Part shown: positions 22,788 to 31,389 of the stretch, piece by piece | Position numbering within the stretch: position 1 is the stretch's first letter | How the letters are laid out: every line of letters begins with the position of its first letter | Source of the DNA: Caballeronia mineralivorans PML1(12) | GTDB lineage: Bacteria; Pseudomonadota; Gammaproteobacteria; Burkholderiales; Burkholderiaceae | Assembly (NCBI RefSeq): GCF_001028175.1 | Contig: NZ_AEJF01000188.1 | Coordinates: 1 to 64,000, forward strand | Direction: 5' to 3' | Length of the DNA stretch: 64,000 nucleotides | Translations under genes and position numbers: made by a program | Notes under the pieces: generated by a model | The model's input: only the letters and a program-made list of their open reading frames with translations | Told to the model about the DNA's origin: nothing | The model's database searches: none

Positions 22788-24155
22788 TCAGGCGATCGCA
22801 GGTGTCTTGCTGCGCGAAATACGCATCAGGCTGACGAGCGCCGCCGCTGCGGCGAACCCCGCCGCGACGACCAGCGCGATGGTCGCGCCGTGCTGCGGCG
22901 CAATACCGAAGATCAGCGCGACGAGCGCCGCGCCCAGTGTCTGTCCGGAGAGCCGCGCGGTCCCGAGCATGCCGCTTGCACCGCCGCTGCGACTACGCGG
23001 CGCCGATGACAACATCTGGCGATTGTTCGGTGACTGGAACAGACCGAAGCCCAGCCCGCACAGTGCCATGCGCCACGCGATATCGAAGGGCGCGGGATGC
23101 GCTCCGGTCGTCGCGAGCAGCAACAAGCCGAGGGTCATGAGGGCCAGCCCGATGCCACCCAGCGCGCCTGCGGAATAGCGGTCGGAAAGCATGCCGGCGA
23201 GCGGTGCAATAAACACGATCACCAGCGGCCACGGCGTCATCAGGAAGCCCGTCTGAACCTGGCTCATGCCAAACGTGTTTTGCAGCAAAAACGGCAGCGA
23301 GACGAACGTCAGCATTTGCGCGGTGAACGAGCAGAACGACGTCGCGATCGACAGCGCGAACACGGGGATTCTCAGCAGATCGATGGGCAGGAGCGGCGCG
23401 CTTTGCGTCAGTTGCCGCCGCACGAAAAAGTATCCGATCAGGCCTGCTACGAGAAACTCGGCGATCACGTACGGACGATGTTCACCATGGCCGAGTCCAT
23501 CGATAGCAGTGATCGCGAGCCCGAATACTGCCGCGTTCATCAGCGCGCTGAGATAGTCGTAGGGTTGCCGGTGTCCTGGCGTGCGCGGCAACGCTTTCCA
23601 GCCCAAGGCTAACGCAGCGATGCCGATGGGCACGTTGATCGCGAAGAGCCACGGCCACGGTGCGACCGCTAGCACGCCGGATGCAACCGTCGGTCCGATG
23701 ACCGCCGAGATCGCCACCACGGAGGCGTTGATGCTGACGCCGCGGCCAAGATGCTCGGAGGGATAGATCATGCGCACCAGCGCCGTGTTGACGCTCATGA
23801 TGCCCGCCGCGCCGAAGCCTTGTATCACGCGTGCAATAGCCAGCGATGTGAGAGATCCCGAGAGCGCGCATCCGAACGACGCGATGGTGAAGAGCGCGAG
23901 TCCCGACATGTACACGCGCCGGTAGCCTATCCGGTCGCCGAGCGAGGCGAGCGGCAGCAGCGAGACGGTGATGGCGAGCTGATATGCGTTGACTACCCAG
24001 ATGGAGTCGGCGGGACTCGCGTTCAGATTGCGGGCGATGGTGGGAAGCGCGACGTTGGCGATAGCGCCATCGAGTACGGCGAGCGTGATGCCGAGCGCCA
24101 CGACCAGGATGGCCCAATAGCGCTGGGGAAGAGGAAGGCCTTGTTCTGGGTCCAT
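22788..24155 (-). CDS. MFS drug:H+ antiporter (DHA2, EmrB/QacA-type)
   Basis: 455 residues with 14 predicted TM helices, the DHA2 arrangement. Motif A is present as LGDRIGYRRVYM, and the motif C region as VVAISAVIGPTVASGVL with a Gly/Pro pattern of antiporters. The N-terminal LDGAIANVALPTIARNL matches the family motif D1. It probably exports hydrophobic compounds or drugs by proton antiport; the substrate is unknown. No fusion-protein (EmrA) gene is nearby. The start has no clear ribosome site, so the exact N-terminus is uncertain. Shares no obvious promoter with the sigma-54 genes. Confidence 0.88.
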   Translation of the reverse strand: MDPEQGLPLPQRYWAILVVALGITLAVLDGAIANVALPTIARNLNASPADSIWVVNAYQLAITVSLLPLASLGDRIGYRRVYMSGLALFTIASFGCALSGSLTSLAIARVIQGFGAAGIMSVNTALVRMIYPSEHLGRGVSINASVVAISAVIGPTVASGVLAVAPWPWLFAINVPIGIAALALGWKALPRTPGHRQPYDYLSALMNAAVFGLAITAIDGLGHGEHRPYVIAEFLVAGLIGYFFVRRQLTQSAPLLPIDLLRIPVFALSIATSFCSFTAQMLTFVSLPFLLQNTFGMSQVQTGFLMTPWPLVIVFIAPLAGMLSDRYSAGALGGIGLALMTLGLLLLATTGAHPAPFDIAWRMALCGLGFGLFQSPNNRQMLSSAPRSRSGGASGMLGTARLSGQTLGAALVALIFGIAPQHGATIALVVAAGFAAAAALVSLMRISRSKTPAIA

Positions 24156-24273
24156 CGGTAGGGAAGGAGAGGGGGGCGGCGAAGTGTAAGGCTCGCGCCT
24201 TTCAGACGGTTTACTTCAAAAGGGCCGCGCGGCGTTAAAGCGGATGCTGACGCGCGGACCTTGAGCCCGGTGC

Positions 24274-24777
24274 TTATTTCAACTGATACAGGCCGGTGTA
24301 GGTAGCCGAATCGATCTCGTTCAGATGCGTCATGAAACGCGCGACCGCGTTGGTCGCAGTGATATCGAGCGGCAGGTGCTCCGCTGTCAGCGCGTGGATC
24401 CGGAAGATGTAGCGATGCGGCTTGTCGCCACGCGGCGGCGCAGCGCCGCCGAAACCGACCGTGCCATAGTCGTTGTGCAGTTGCAGCGCGCCGGCTGGCA
24501 GCAGGCTGCCGTCGGCCTTACCGGCGTTTTGCGGCAGCGAGCGTGTTTCCACCGGAATGTTCACCACGATCCAGTGCCAGAAACCGCTGCCGGTGGGCGC
24601 GTCGGGATCGTAGACGGTGAGGGCGAGGCTCTTGGCATCGGCCGGCACGCCGTCCCATTGCAGCGCGGGCGAGATGTTCTCGCCATTTACGCCGAATGCT
24701 TGCTGATCGAATTCGTGATTCTTCGAGAGATGACCGTTGGCCGCGAATTCATCGGACCAGATTCGAAAGTCAGCCAT
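24274..24777 (-). CDS. YbhB/YbcL family PEBP-like protein
   Basis: 167 residues. PEBP signature elements include LTVYDPDAPTGSGFWHWIVVNIP and GGAAPPRGDKPHRYIFRIHAL, which form the ligand pocket. It starts MADFRIWSDEFAANGHL without a signal peptide, so it is cytoplasmic. Bacterial relatives are homologs of Raf kinase inhibitor protein with unclear function. A ribosome site AAAGGAGAC lies before the ATG, and a sigma-54-like promoter lies about 105 bases upstream, making this the outermost candidate member of the sigma-54 cluster. Confidence 0.9.
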   Translation of the reverse strand: MADFRIWSDEFAANGHLSKNHEFDQQAFGVNGENISPALQWDGVPADAKSLALTVYDPDAPTGSGFWHWIVVNIPVETRSLPQNAGKADGSLLPAGALQLHNDYGTVGFGGAAPPRGDKPHRYIFRIHALTAEHLPLDITATNAVARFMTHLNEIDSATYTGLYQLK

Positions 24778-24882
24778 GGAACGTGTCTCCTTTGATGGGG
24801 TTGAAGATACCGGCGTGGACCGGTGCTGAGCTGTTCACGCGTGCGCGTGGGCCGTACACCCGCGGCAGTTCAGCGCCCTCGT

Positions 24883-24897
24883 GCAGCAAACATGCCT
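24883..24897 (-). promoter_or_regulatory. Sigma-54 promoter for the PEBP gene
   Basis: Minus strand AGGCATGTTTGCTGC: GGCATG at -24, CTGC at -12, GG-GC spacing 10. Predicted start about 24872, 95 bases before the ATG. Confidence 0.6.
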
Positions 24898-25032
24898 GAG
24901 GTCCGTTCATTGTTGCTCAAAGCCGCCGCCGGTGCGTCCTATGAACTTTTACGTCTAGGTTTTTTCCGCCACGTCTGCGCATAAAATGGCGGAGCCGGGC
25001 ATTTCAAGCTCGATTATCGGAAAAGGATGGAC

Positions 25033-26523
25033 ATGCCGAACAACCAGGGGCGCGTTTTGCAGAGTGCGGCGACGGCGTCGACGACGGCATCGAGTGTACC
25101 GGCGGACGACGCCGATATGTTCGACCTCGCGCCCGTTTCGCTGTGGCTCGAGGATTTCAGCGCCGTGCGTGAAGTGTTCGAAGGCTGGCGCGCGCAAGGT
25201 GTTGTCGATCTGCGCGCTTTCCTGCGCGAGGACACGGCGCGGATTGCCGAGTGCTCGTCGCGCATCCGGCTGATCAAGGTCAACCAGCGCACGCTCGCGC
25301 TGTTCGGCGCGAAGGATATCGATCATCTGGTGCTTAATCTCGGCGCTGTTTTCCGCGACGACATGCTGCTCACGCACGCCGACGAACTCGAGCAACTGTG
25401 GTCCGGCAAGTCGAGATTCGTGAGCAAGACAGTGAACTACGCGCTCGATGGCAAGCGGCTCGACGTGTTGCTCAAAGCGGTGATCCTGCCCGGCCACGAA
25501 GCGACCTGGGACCGCGTGCTGGTCACTGTGGAAGACATCACGGAACTCGAGGACGTGCGCCGCAAGGCCGCGCTGAGCGAGCTTTATGCGCGTGGCCTGT
25601 TCGAGCATTCACCCGTGTCGCTGTGGGTTGAAAACTTCAGCACCGTGAAGGCGCTGCTGGACGATATTCGCGAACGCGGGATTGTCGATTTCCGGACCTT
25701 CACAAATGTGCATCCGGAATTCATCGAGCGCTGCATGCAGGAAATCCACGTGCTCGACGTGAACCAGCACACGCTGACCATGTTCGGGGCGCGCGATAAA
25801 GCCACGCTGCTCGGCCGCCTCGGCGAAGTTTTCCGCGACGAGATGGTGACCCATTTCCAGGAGCAGCTCATCGATCTCTGGGACAACCGCCTGTTCCATC
25901 AGCGCGAGGTGGTCAACTATTCGCTGGAAGGCCAGCAGTTGAATGTGCATCTGCAATTCTCGGTGTTTCCCGGCCACGAAGCCGATTGGGACCTCGTGCT
26001 CGTCGCACTCACCGACATCACCGCGCGCAAGAAAGCGGAGGCGTACCTCGAGTTCCTCGGCAAGCATGACGCACTCACGAAGCTGAAGAACCGCTCGTTC
26101 TACATCGATGAAATGAACCGGCTGGAGCGTAAGGGGCCGTTCCCGGTGACCGCGGTGGCGGTGGACGTGAACGGCCTCAAGACCATCAACGATCAACTCG
26201 GTCACGCCGCCGGCGACGCGTTATTGCGGCGCGCGGGCGAGGTGCTCAGCAAGGCCGTGGAAAAGCCGAGCCATGCAGCGCGCATTGGCGGCGACGAGTT
26301 CGTGCTGCTTCTGCCGGGTGTGGACGAACGCGGCGGCGCCGCGGTGATCGACAGCATCAGGCAACTGGTCGAGGTCAACAACCAGTTCTACTCGGGCATG
26401 CCCTTGAGTTTTGCAATGGGCGCAGCCACCGCGCAGGATGGCGAGCGGCTCGAAGTCATGATGCAACGCGCCGACGCCGCCATGTATGCCGAAAAGCGCG
26501 CGCATTACGGCGCATCCGGCTGA
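25033..26523 (+). CDS. PAS-PAS-GGDEF diguanylate cyclase
   Basis: 496 residues from the second ATG (25033), which has AAGG at better spacing than the ATG at 25027. Two PAS domains, about 28-165 and 185-320, are clearly repeats of each other. Both contain (S/P)VSLWxExFSxVxxx, a later IxVNQxTLxxFGA and xLPGHEAxWDxVLV. The GGDEF domain (about 335-490) has DVNGLKTINDQLGHAAGD and an intact RIGGDEFVLLLPG, so it should make cyclic di-GMP. It is cytoplasmic, with no TM. PAS pockets suggest redox or small-ligand sensing. Confidence 0.9.
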   Translation: MPNNQGRVLQSAATASTTASSVPADDADMFDLAPVSLWLEDFSAVREVFEGWRAQGVVDLRAFLREDTARIAECSSRIRLIKVNQRTLALFGAKDIDHLVLNLGAVFRDDMLLTHADELEQLWSGKSRFVSKTVNYALDGKRLDVLLKAVILPGHEATWDRVLVTVEDITELEDVRRKAALSELYARGLFEHSPVSLWVENFSTVKALLDDIRERGIVDFRTFTNVHPEFIERCMQEIHVLDVNQHTLTMFGARDKATLLGRLGEVFRDEMVTHFQEQLIDLWDNRLFHQREVVNYSLEGQQLNVHLQFSVFPGHEADWDLVLVALTDITARKKAEAYLEFLGKHDALTKLKNRSFYIDEMNRLERKGPFPVTAVAVDVNGLKTINDQLGHAAGDALLRRAGEVLSKAVEKPSHAARIGGDEFVLLLPGVDERGGAAVIDSIRQLVEVNNQFYSGMPLSFAMGAATAQDGERLEVMMQRADAAMYAEKRAHYGASG

Positions 26524-26553
26524 GCGCGCTACGCCTGGATCAACAGGCGCGGC

Positions 26554-27030
26554 TCACTTCGTCGTTTCATCGATACCCCGGGTCAGCGCCGGGCATGCCT
26601 CGCCGATCTCCTTTGCATACTCGGCGGGGTTGCTGGTTTTCAGCGCCGCGAAGCGATCGACTGTCGATTGCGCTTCCTTGTAGCCGAGATTCCACTCGCC
26701 GTCGAAGTCGGGCGCAGCGGGAAAACTCTTGCGTGTCATGGTCTTGAACTGTTCGACCTTCGTGCGGTCGATGTGGCAGATATCGATGGCACCGCGTGCA
26801 ATGTTTGCGCTCGTGCGCACGCCTTCAGCCGCGAGACTTTGTGGCGATGGCGGCGGCACTGCGGGATGGCCCGGCGGCAGCGCTTGAGCGGAAAATGGCT
26901 GCTGGGCAGGCGCGTTTTGTGCGGTGGCGTTCAATGACACGGTGCACGCGAGAACGCACGCGATGAAGACCGGTTTGAACGTCGGGTTGAGGGCCAACGC
27001 AAAACGCGGCATGGCTTGCTTGAGAGTCAT
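26554..27030 (-). CDS. Exported hypothetical protein
   Basis: 158 residues from the ATG at 27030, which has AAGGAA upstream. A Sec signal peptide with a long n-region (MTLKQAMPRFALALNP) has its hydrophobic core at about 20-33 and a likely cut after NATA. A Gln/Pro/Ala-rich linker is followed by an alpha-helical domain with two Cys (DICHID and GEACPAL) that could form a disulfide. The central FDGEWNLGYKEAQSTVDRFAAL has no recognised family. Convergent with the GGDEF gene. Confidence 0.65.
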   Translation of the reverse strand: MTLKQAMPRFALALNPTFKPVFIACVLACTVSLNATAQNAPAQQPFSAQALPPGHPAVPPPSPQSLAAEGVRTSANIARGAIDICHIDRTKVEQFKTMTRKSFPAAPDFDGEWNLGYKEAQSTVDRFAALKTSNPAEYAKEIGEACPALTRGIDETTK

Positions 27031-27199
27031 TCGATTCCTTGTGAGGGCGTGCAGCCAGGGTCTGCAAAATTCTGCGGAAGTATAGCGAAACCCCGGTGAA
27101 ACCCCTTGAAACAAGGGTTTGCGCGGAGAATTCCTACGCGATGAGCGCTCAAATGCTCATGCTAAAATCTTGTCCACCCTGAGGCGCTCTGCACAATAG

Positions 27200-27877
27200 A
27201 TGATGAAAAAGGCAAGCAAAGTCCCAGCGCCGGTTCGTTCGGTCAAGGCACCGGACGCCAAACGAAAGTACGACCCGGAACAAACGAAACGAAACATTAT
27301 CGACATCGCGACACAGGAGTTCGCGGCGATGGGTTTGAGCGGTGCACGGGTCGACGCTATTGCGGAGCGCACCAATACGACGAAGCGGATGCTGTATTAC
27401 TACTTCGGCAGCAAGGAGGGTTTGTACGAGGCAGTGATCGAGGAGGCATACGCCAACATTCGCGCGCTCGAACAGTCGTTGCATCTCGATACGATGGACC
27501 CGCATGAAGGCTTGCGCGAGCTCGTCCAATTCACGTTCGACTTCCACGACAAACACCACGATTTCGTCCGGCTCGTGACTATCGAAAACATTCACAGCGC
27601 CAGGTACGTGAGCCACTTGAAGACGTTCAGGGGACGTAACGCGAGCGCGGTGAAAACCCTCGAGGGCCTGATTGCTCGCGGTGTTGCGACGCGGCAATTT
27701 CGTGGCGACGTCGATCCCGTCGATCTGCATCTGCTGATCAGTTCGCTATGTTTTCATCGTGTTGCGAACCGGCATACGTTCACCGTGGCTTTCGGGCGTG
27801 ATCCATCGGGGGTGAGATCGCGGGCGCGGCATCGGACGATGATCGTCGACACCGTGCTGCGTTTCATGCAGCGCTGA
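27200..27877 (+). CDS. TetR family transcriptional regulator
   Basis: 225 residues. The N-terminal helix-turn-helix (about 28-75) shows FAAMGLSGARVDAIAERTNTTKRMLYYYFGSKEGLYEAV, the standard TetR pattern. The C-terminal ligand domain contains FTFDFHDKHHDFVRLVTIENIH, typical of the group with a C-terminal TetR_C domain. The basic N-terminal tail (MMKKASKVPAPVR) is longer than usual. No obvious target operon is adjacent; the genes on either side are convergent or small. The effector is unknown. Confidence 0.88.
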   Translation: MMKKASKVPAPVRSVKAPDAKRKYDPEQTKRNIIDIATQEFAAMGLSGARVDAIAERTNTTKRMLYYYFGSKEGLYEAVIEEAYANIRALEQSLHLDTMDPHEGLRELVQFTFDFHDKHHDFVRLVTIENIHSARYVSHLKTFRGRNASAVKTLEGLIARGVATRQFRGDVDPVDLHLLISSLCFHRVANRHTFTVAFGRDPSGVRSRARHRTMIVDTVLRFMQR

Positions 27878-27991
27878 GCTTAGCGTACGCGATCCACGGA
27901 CCCACGAGCGTTTTAAACCCGCTGTCTATGCCCCGATCCCGGGCGATTGACCTATGCTTGATCATGGCAGTCGACCGATAGGGAGGGCGCC

Positions 27992-28150
27992 ATGGACGGT
28001 TTCGCGCATATCCTCGTTGGCATCGCGACGCTTGCCGCGCTGGCGATCGCCGTGCTTGCACACGACTGGCGCGACGAATTCCGCGACCGCATGCTCGGTC
28101 GCAGCAACCATGGCACGTTACGCGACTGGTGGATGCGGCACCGGCATTGA
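27992..28150 (+). CDS. Small single-TM protein
   Basis: 52 residues, preceded by a strong ribosome site GGGAGGG. One N-terminal TM helix (about 4-23, AHILVGIATLAALAIAVL) is followed by a basic cytoplasmic tail with HDWRDEFRDRMLGRS and DWWMRHRH. Family unknown. The good ribosome site and charged tail favour a real membrane-associated small protein. Confidence 0.6.
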   Translation: MDGFAHILVGIATLAALAIAVLAHDWRDEFRDRMLGRSNHGTLRDWWMRHRH

Positions 28151-28167
28151 GCGCCGGCGCGACTCGC

Positions 28168-28521
28168 TTACGAGTGGCGTTTCCCGGAGGCTTCGGCCAG
28201 ATCCTGCTGCGGGACTGCACGCGGCATCGGTGGTATCGGATCGGGCGTGAGTTCGGGTGCGGTGTCGAGCGCCCGGTTGCTCGCTTCGTAGGCGTCGATC
28301 TGCAGGTACAGCCGATGAACCGTCTGGATCTGCGTATGCGAAAGGTGCGAGCTCCGTGCGACCAGCGCCAGCCGGTCCCGCCAGTAAGTGGGCGGCATGA
28401 TGGGGGACAGCGCATCGTCGATGAGAGAACGCCGCAGCACCAGTTCAAGGTGCGTCAGCTCCTGGTCCGCCAACAGCGCGGAGAACGCGCCTTGCGGTTT
28501 CATATCGATGAATGAGTCCAT
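28168..28521 (-). CDS. Hypothetical protein
   Basis: 117 residues, helix-rich, with LADQELTHLELVLRRSLIDDAL and a C-terminal Pro-rich tail (APELTPDPIPPMP). No signal peptide, TM or recognised motif. The repeated amphipathic helices and the phrase HTQIQTVHRLYLQIDAYEAS suggest a small DNA- or protein-binding role, but that is not shown. Convergent with the small TM gene. Confidence 0.55.
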   Translation of the reverse strand: MDSFIDMKPQGAFSALLADQELTHLELVLRRSLIDDALSPIMPPTYWRDRLALVARSSHLSHTQIQTVHRLYLQIDAYEASNRALDTAPELTPDPIPPMPRAVPQQDLAEASGKRHS

Positions 28522-28597
28522 CAGTGGCTAACGGCAACGTCAGGCAAAGCTTTAGCCGATCTGTGGTCGGTAAAAACCCTTAATAAGAGCGGGCGGC

Positions 28598-28996
28598 TCA
28601 TTGAATGGGCCTGGCCATTGCGCGGTTTAGATCCGCGCGCGCCCGGTTCACCTTGCGCTCCCAGGCCGCAATGTTGAGCTGGTCCGTGCCTTTTTTCCTC
28701 GCCCTCGCCAACTCGGCTTCCCAGTCACGCAAACGATTTCTGGCTTCGGCGACAGCACTGTCGTGGCGTTTCAACGCGTTTGCGTGTCTCTGCGCAATCG
28801 CCTCGGGCGTGCATTCAGCGTTGGTCTTGTCGAGTTCGGCTTGCAGCGTGCTGAGCTGCGCCGAGTTGTCCTGGGTCAGCGCGGTGGCCATCTGCCTTTC
28901 GAGGGCTTGTCGATGGGCATCGCAGGCGTCGGTTTCCTGCGAGGCGTGAGCGACCGACACACACAGGCTGAAGGCGACGGCGGCAAACAATTTCAT
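28598..28996 (-). CDS. DUF1090 (YqjC-like) periplasmic protein
   Basis: 132 residues from the ATG at 28996. The Sec signal peptide MKLFAAVAFSLCVSVAHA is followed by a coiled-coil-rich mature part. It holds the DUF1090 features ACDAHRQALERQM, two Cys (CDA and AECTPEAI) and a long charged helix ending KVNRARADLNRA. In E. coli the relative YqjC is encoded beside the DUF883 protein YqjD; here the DUF883 gene is about 16 kb away. Role unknown. Confidence 0.8.
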   Translation of the reverse strand: MKLFAAVAFSLCVSVAHASQETDACDAHRQALERQMATALTQDNSAQLSTLQAELDKTNAECTPEAIAQRHANALKRHDSAVAEARNRLRDWEAELARARKKGTDQLNIAAWERKVNRARADLNRAMARPIQ

Positions 28997-29257
28997 GGCG
29001 GAATCCGTGGCTAACGAGATAGGGCTGAGGGTCAAACGATGTCTAACCCACACGAGGTGTCTTCTCGTTTGGTCAGGACGGGCGGGGCGTGTTCAACAAT
29101 TGCACGTCCGTTCGTCCTGGCGGGGTCGGCGTATTTTAACGAGTTTGTGGGGACTGATAGGGCCGATGCGATCCGCCGGCGACGCCTGTCGCGCGAGTGC
29201 GCGGAACGGGTTTTGCGCGCGGCCCAACGACGTTCACATTTTGCGAGGAATACGCCG

Positions 29258-29479
29258 ATGCGTTTCGATCACAAGGGATTTCACATCGACTGTCGCTCAC
29301 GACACGGCGAGGACGGCCTGTATTACGCGCAGGCTCGCATCATCCGCATACCGACGATGGCCGACGCGCACCCGGAGAAGCATGAGTCGGGCGACATCGA
29401 TGCGTTCGATAACGACGGCGATGCGATTGCGTGTGCGCGGGCATGGGCGCTTGACTGGTGTCATGAGCATGAAGCCTGA
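29258..29479 (+). CDS. Small conserved hypothetical protein
   Basis: 73 residues from the ATG at 29258, supported by GAGGAA ten bases upstream; a longer frame from 29039 lacks protein-like composition. It begins MRFDHKGFHIDCRSRHGEDGL. It is beta-rich first, then ends with an acidic helix (DAIACARAWALDWCHEHEA). No family recognised. The next gene, 57 bases downstream, has the same build (short beta part, C-terminal helix ending in an acidic tail), so the two may be related. Confidence 0.6.
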   Translation: MRFDHKGFHIDCRSRHGEDGLYYAQARIIRIPTMADAHPEKHESGDIDAFDNDGDAIACARAWALDWCHEHEA

Positions 29480-29535
29480 TGGAAAGGCCGGGAACGACAC
29501 CATGCTAGGATCGCGTCCTGTCAACGGGAGAAGCC

Positions 29536-29739
29536 ATGCGTTATATGCACAATGAACATGTCATCGACGTGTTCGTCGAACAACGCGGCGCCCGCTGGGA
29601 CTGGTCCGTGAAGGCGGGTACATTGCCGCTCAAGACGAATGCGGGCGAGATGGCGCCGACCAGCAACGTGGCAGAAAACGAAGCGCTGCATTGGGCGAAG
29701 CGTGAGTTGAACCGGCGCTTTCCGGTGGAACCGGAGTGA
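29536..29739 (+). CDS. Small conserved hypothetical protein
   Basis: 67 residues starting MRYMHNEHVIDVFVEQRGARWDW, with GGGAGAAG upstream. The predicted beta strands are HVIDVFVEQ and WDWSVKAG, followed by a helix AENEALHWAKRELNRRF. This pattern resembles short surface-exposed house-keeping proteins of Burkholderiales but no named domain is recognised. Probably in one transcription unit with the gene at 29258. Confidence 0.6.
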   Translation: MRYMHNEHVIDVFVEQRGARWDWSVKAGTLPLKTNAGEMAPTSNVAENEALHWAKRELNRRFPVEPE

Positions 29740-29828
29740 GAGCGGTGGTTTGAGACTGCTCTCGGGCGTTCCTTACCGCGGGAAGATGCTGACTTCAAGT
29801 TCGTCGCGGCCACGCCGTTAGTGCTGGC

Positions 29829-30002
29829 ATGAACACACAAAACCCCTCTCCCGAAGCGTCCCGCGACATCGTTCGAGCCGCGGGGGAAACGCTGGAATTG
29901 ATCTGCCGCCTGCGTGGGGTAGCTATCGAAGCACTCTCCGATGATGAGCTCGGTGAGTTCTTTTCGAACGCACTCAGCGATGACATGTGCGGGTCCTGGT
30001 GA
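29829..30002 (+). CDS. CRLRG-family small acidic protein, copy 1
   Basis: 57 residues. Its core ETLELICRLRGVAIEALSDDELGEFF is shared with two further genes downstream (30167 and 30545), all on the same strand within 900 bases. The common pattern is a helix ending in (I/L)CRLRG, a short turn, (S/D)xLSxxxLxxFFxxAL and an acidic C-terminus. The DNA in front of all three is also alike (CTTCAAGTTCGTCGCGGC here), indicating tandem duplication of a whole unit. No Shine-Dalgarno stands out. Function unknown. Confidence 0.55.
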   Translation: MNTQNPSPEASRDIVRAAGETLELICRLRGVAIEALSDDELGEFFSNALSDDMCGSW

Positions 30003-30166
30003 TTTGAACCGGCATGTGCTGTGCCGCTGTGCTGCTGTGTCGTGCTCTGCGATATGGCGAAGTGCTGGCGGGCTGATTTGCCTTTGGACGATGTCGCGCG
30101 GCTTAAGGCTCTTTCGACCTTCAGCGGGATACTAAAGTCTGCCAAACGTTTGCCGTTATTCCGGCC

Positions 30167-30358
30167 ATGGACCTCAGCAAACTTCCTTACACCGATACCC
30201 GCAGCGCATTAAACGCAGCCGATGAAGCGTTGGAATTGCTTTGCCGTCTGCGAGGGATTCCTCTCGATAGCCTTTCCGATGCCGCGTTGGGCGAGTACTT
30301 TTTCAACGCGCTCGAAGATGAACTGGGTGGGGCTGCGTATCTGAACGGGCGCATGTAA
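30167..30358 (+). CDS. CRLRG-family small acidic protein, copy 2
   Basis: 63 residues, MDLSKLPYTDTRSAL start. The core EALELLCRLRGIPLDSLSD is followed by LGEYFFNALEDE and the tail GAAYLNGRM. Upstream, CTAAAGTCTGCCAAACGTTTGCC closely matches the DNA before copy 3. Predicted two-helix protein without TM. The single Cys is kept in all three copies. Confidence 0.65.
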   Translation: MDLSKLPYTDTRSALNAADEALELLCRLRGIPLDSLSDAALGEYFFNALEDELGGAAYLNGRM

Positions 30359-30544
30359 GGATCGTTTTCTCGGCGATGTAACCTGCGTTTCTCAGTGTGC
30401 GTGAAGAGCTGTTGAAGCTTGCGCCGAGGCCTAAGCTGCTTACGGAAAATTACCTAAGCGTGTGATTTTCGGGTCGAACGCGGTTACTCAAAAATATCGC
30501 GCATTTCGTCTAAAGTTTGCCGCGTGCTGGCCGTTAGCCCATGC

Positions 30545-30721
30545 ATGAACACGACCAATCCCTCCGCCGCCGCCTTTCGGAATCTCGTCATTGCCGCCGA
30601 CGAGACGCTGCATGTGCTTTGCCGCCTGCGCGGTATCACGCTCGACGATTTGTCGGAGGACGAGCTGGAAGCGTTTTTCTTCCAGGCTCTCGATGACGAA
30701 TTCTGGATCGGCGCCCGGTAG
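30545..30721 (+). CDS. CRLRG-family small acidic protein, copy 3
   Basis: 58 residues, MNTTNPSAAAF start. The core ETLHVLCRLRGITLDDLSED is followed by LEAFFFQALDDEFW. CTAAAGTTTGCCGCGTGCTGGCC upstream mirrors copy 2. A start 21 bases upstream is possible. Strong conservation of the helix-CRLRG-helix core between diverged copies argues that the proteins are under selection. Confidence 0.65.
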   Translation: MNTTNPSAAAFRNLVIAADETLHVLCRLRGITLDDLSEDELEAFFFQALDDEFWIGAR

Positions 30722-30778
30722 GTGGGCGAGGCGGGGCGGGGCGATGCGGCTTGCATCGAATGCCGGCTCGTCCTTCAT

Positions 30779-31039
30779 CTATGCCAGTAGGTCCGGCCTT
30801 GTCGTGAACCGCGGATCGGCGAGCCACGCAACAAACTCGTCGTGCCACTGCTCGAAAGCGTTCTCGTCCATATCGAATACTTCGTCGACGTGACCAGCGT
30901 CGCGAAGGTAGGCGCCCACCACCTGTCGTCCATCCCAATAAGCAACTGCAAAATCGGTCAGGTCCGCGGTAACGCCGCGCGGCTGGTCGCGAAGCAGCAT
31001 GTTGAGCTGAGCCTTGAAACTGGTAAAGGTCGTGGCCAT
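30779..31039 (-). CDS. Small acidic hypothetical protein
   Basis: 86 residues starting MATTFTSFKAQLNMLLRDQ. Two amphipathic helices flank a beta hairpin (FAVAYWDGRQVVGAYLRD). The acidic stretch HVDEVFDMDENAFEQWHDEF follows, and it ends TRPDLLA. No recognised family, no TM. Convergent with the third CRLRG gene. The ribosome site is weak. Confidence 0.55.
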   Translation of the reverse strand: MATTFTSFKAQLNMLLRDQPRGVTADLTDFAVAYWDGRQVVGAYLRDAGHVDEVFDMDENAFEQWHDEFVAWLADPRFTTRPDLLA

Positions 31040-31321
31040 AGTGGTGTCCCGGGAAAGACTGCGAGCGGAAACAGGGCTCGCTAAGAGTAGCGCTTTCCAT
31101 GGTCCTCGTGCATTGGGTAAGCCGTATGTCCTGCGCGCGATTGTTTTTGTTCGGCATTACGCGCGACTTTTCCTGAGCTGCTAGCTGGCTACAAAAAACG
31201 TCTGTTCTGCAATGCAGGGCCGCGCCGATGCGATTCTGTCGCGTCATCGTCATCGAGACGAGTTCATAACGAGCATGCTCCAGAAGGATGCCGTAGATGT
31301 GACGAGACGATCACAGCAGAG

Positions 31322-31358
31322 AAAAAGCCCCGCAGCGCAAGGCAGTACGGGGCTTTTT
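31322..31358 (-). terminator. Rho-independent terminator after tRNA-Arg
   Basis: AAAAAGCCCCG pairs with CGGGGCTTTTT across 15 bases, placed 32 bases downstream of the tRNA 3' end on the minus strand. Confidence 0.8.
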
Positions 31359-31389
31359 GGTATTCAACGGGCACTGCTAGGAACTAAGA

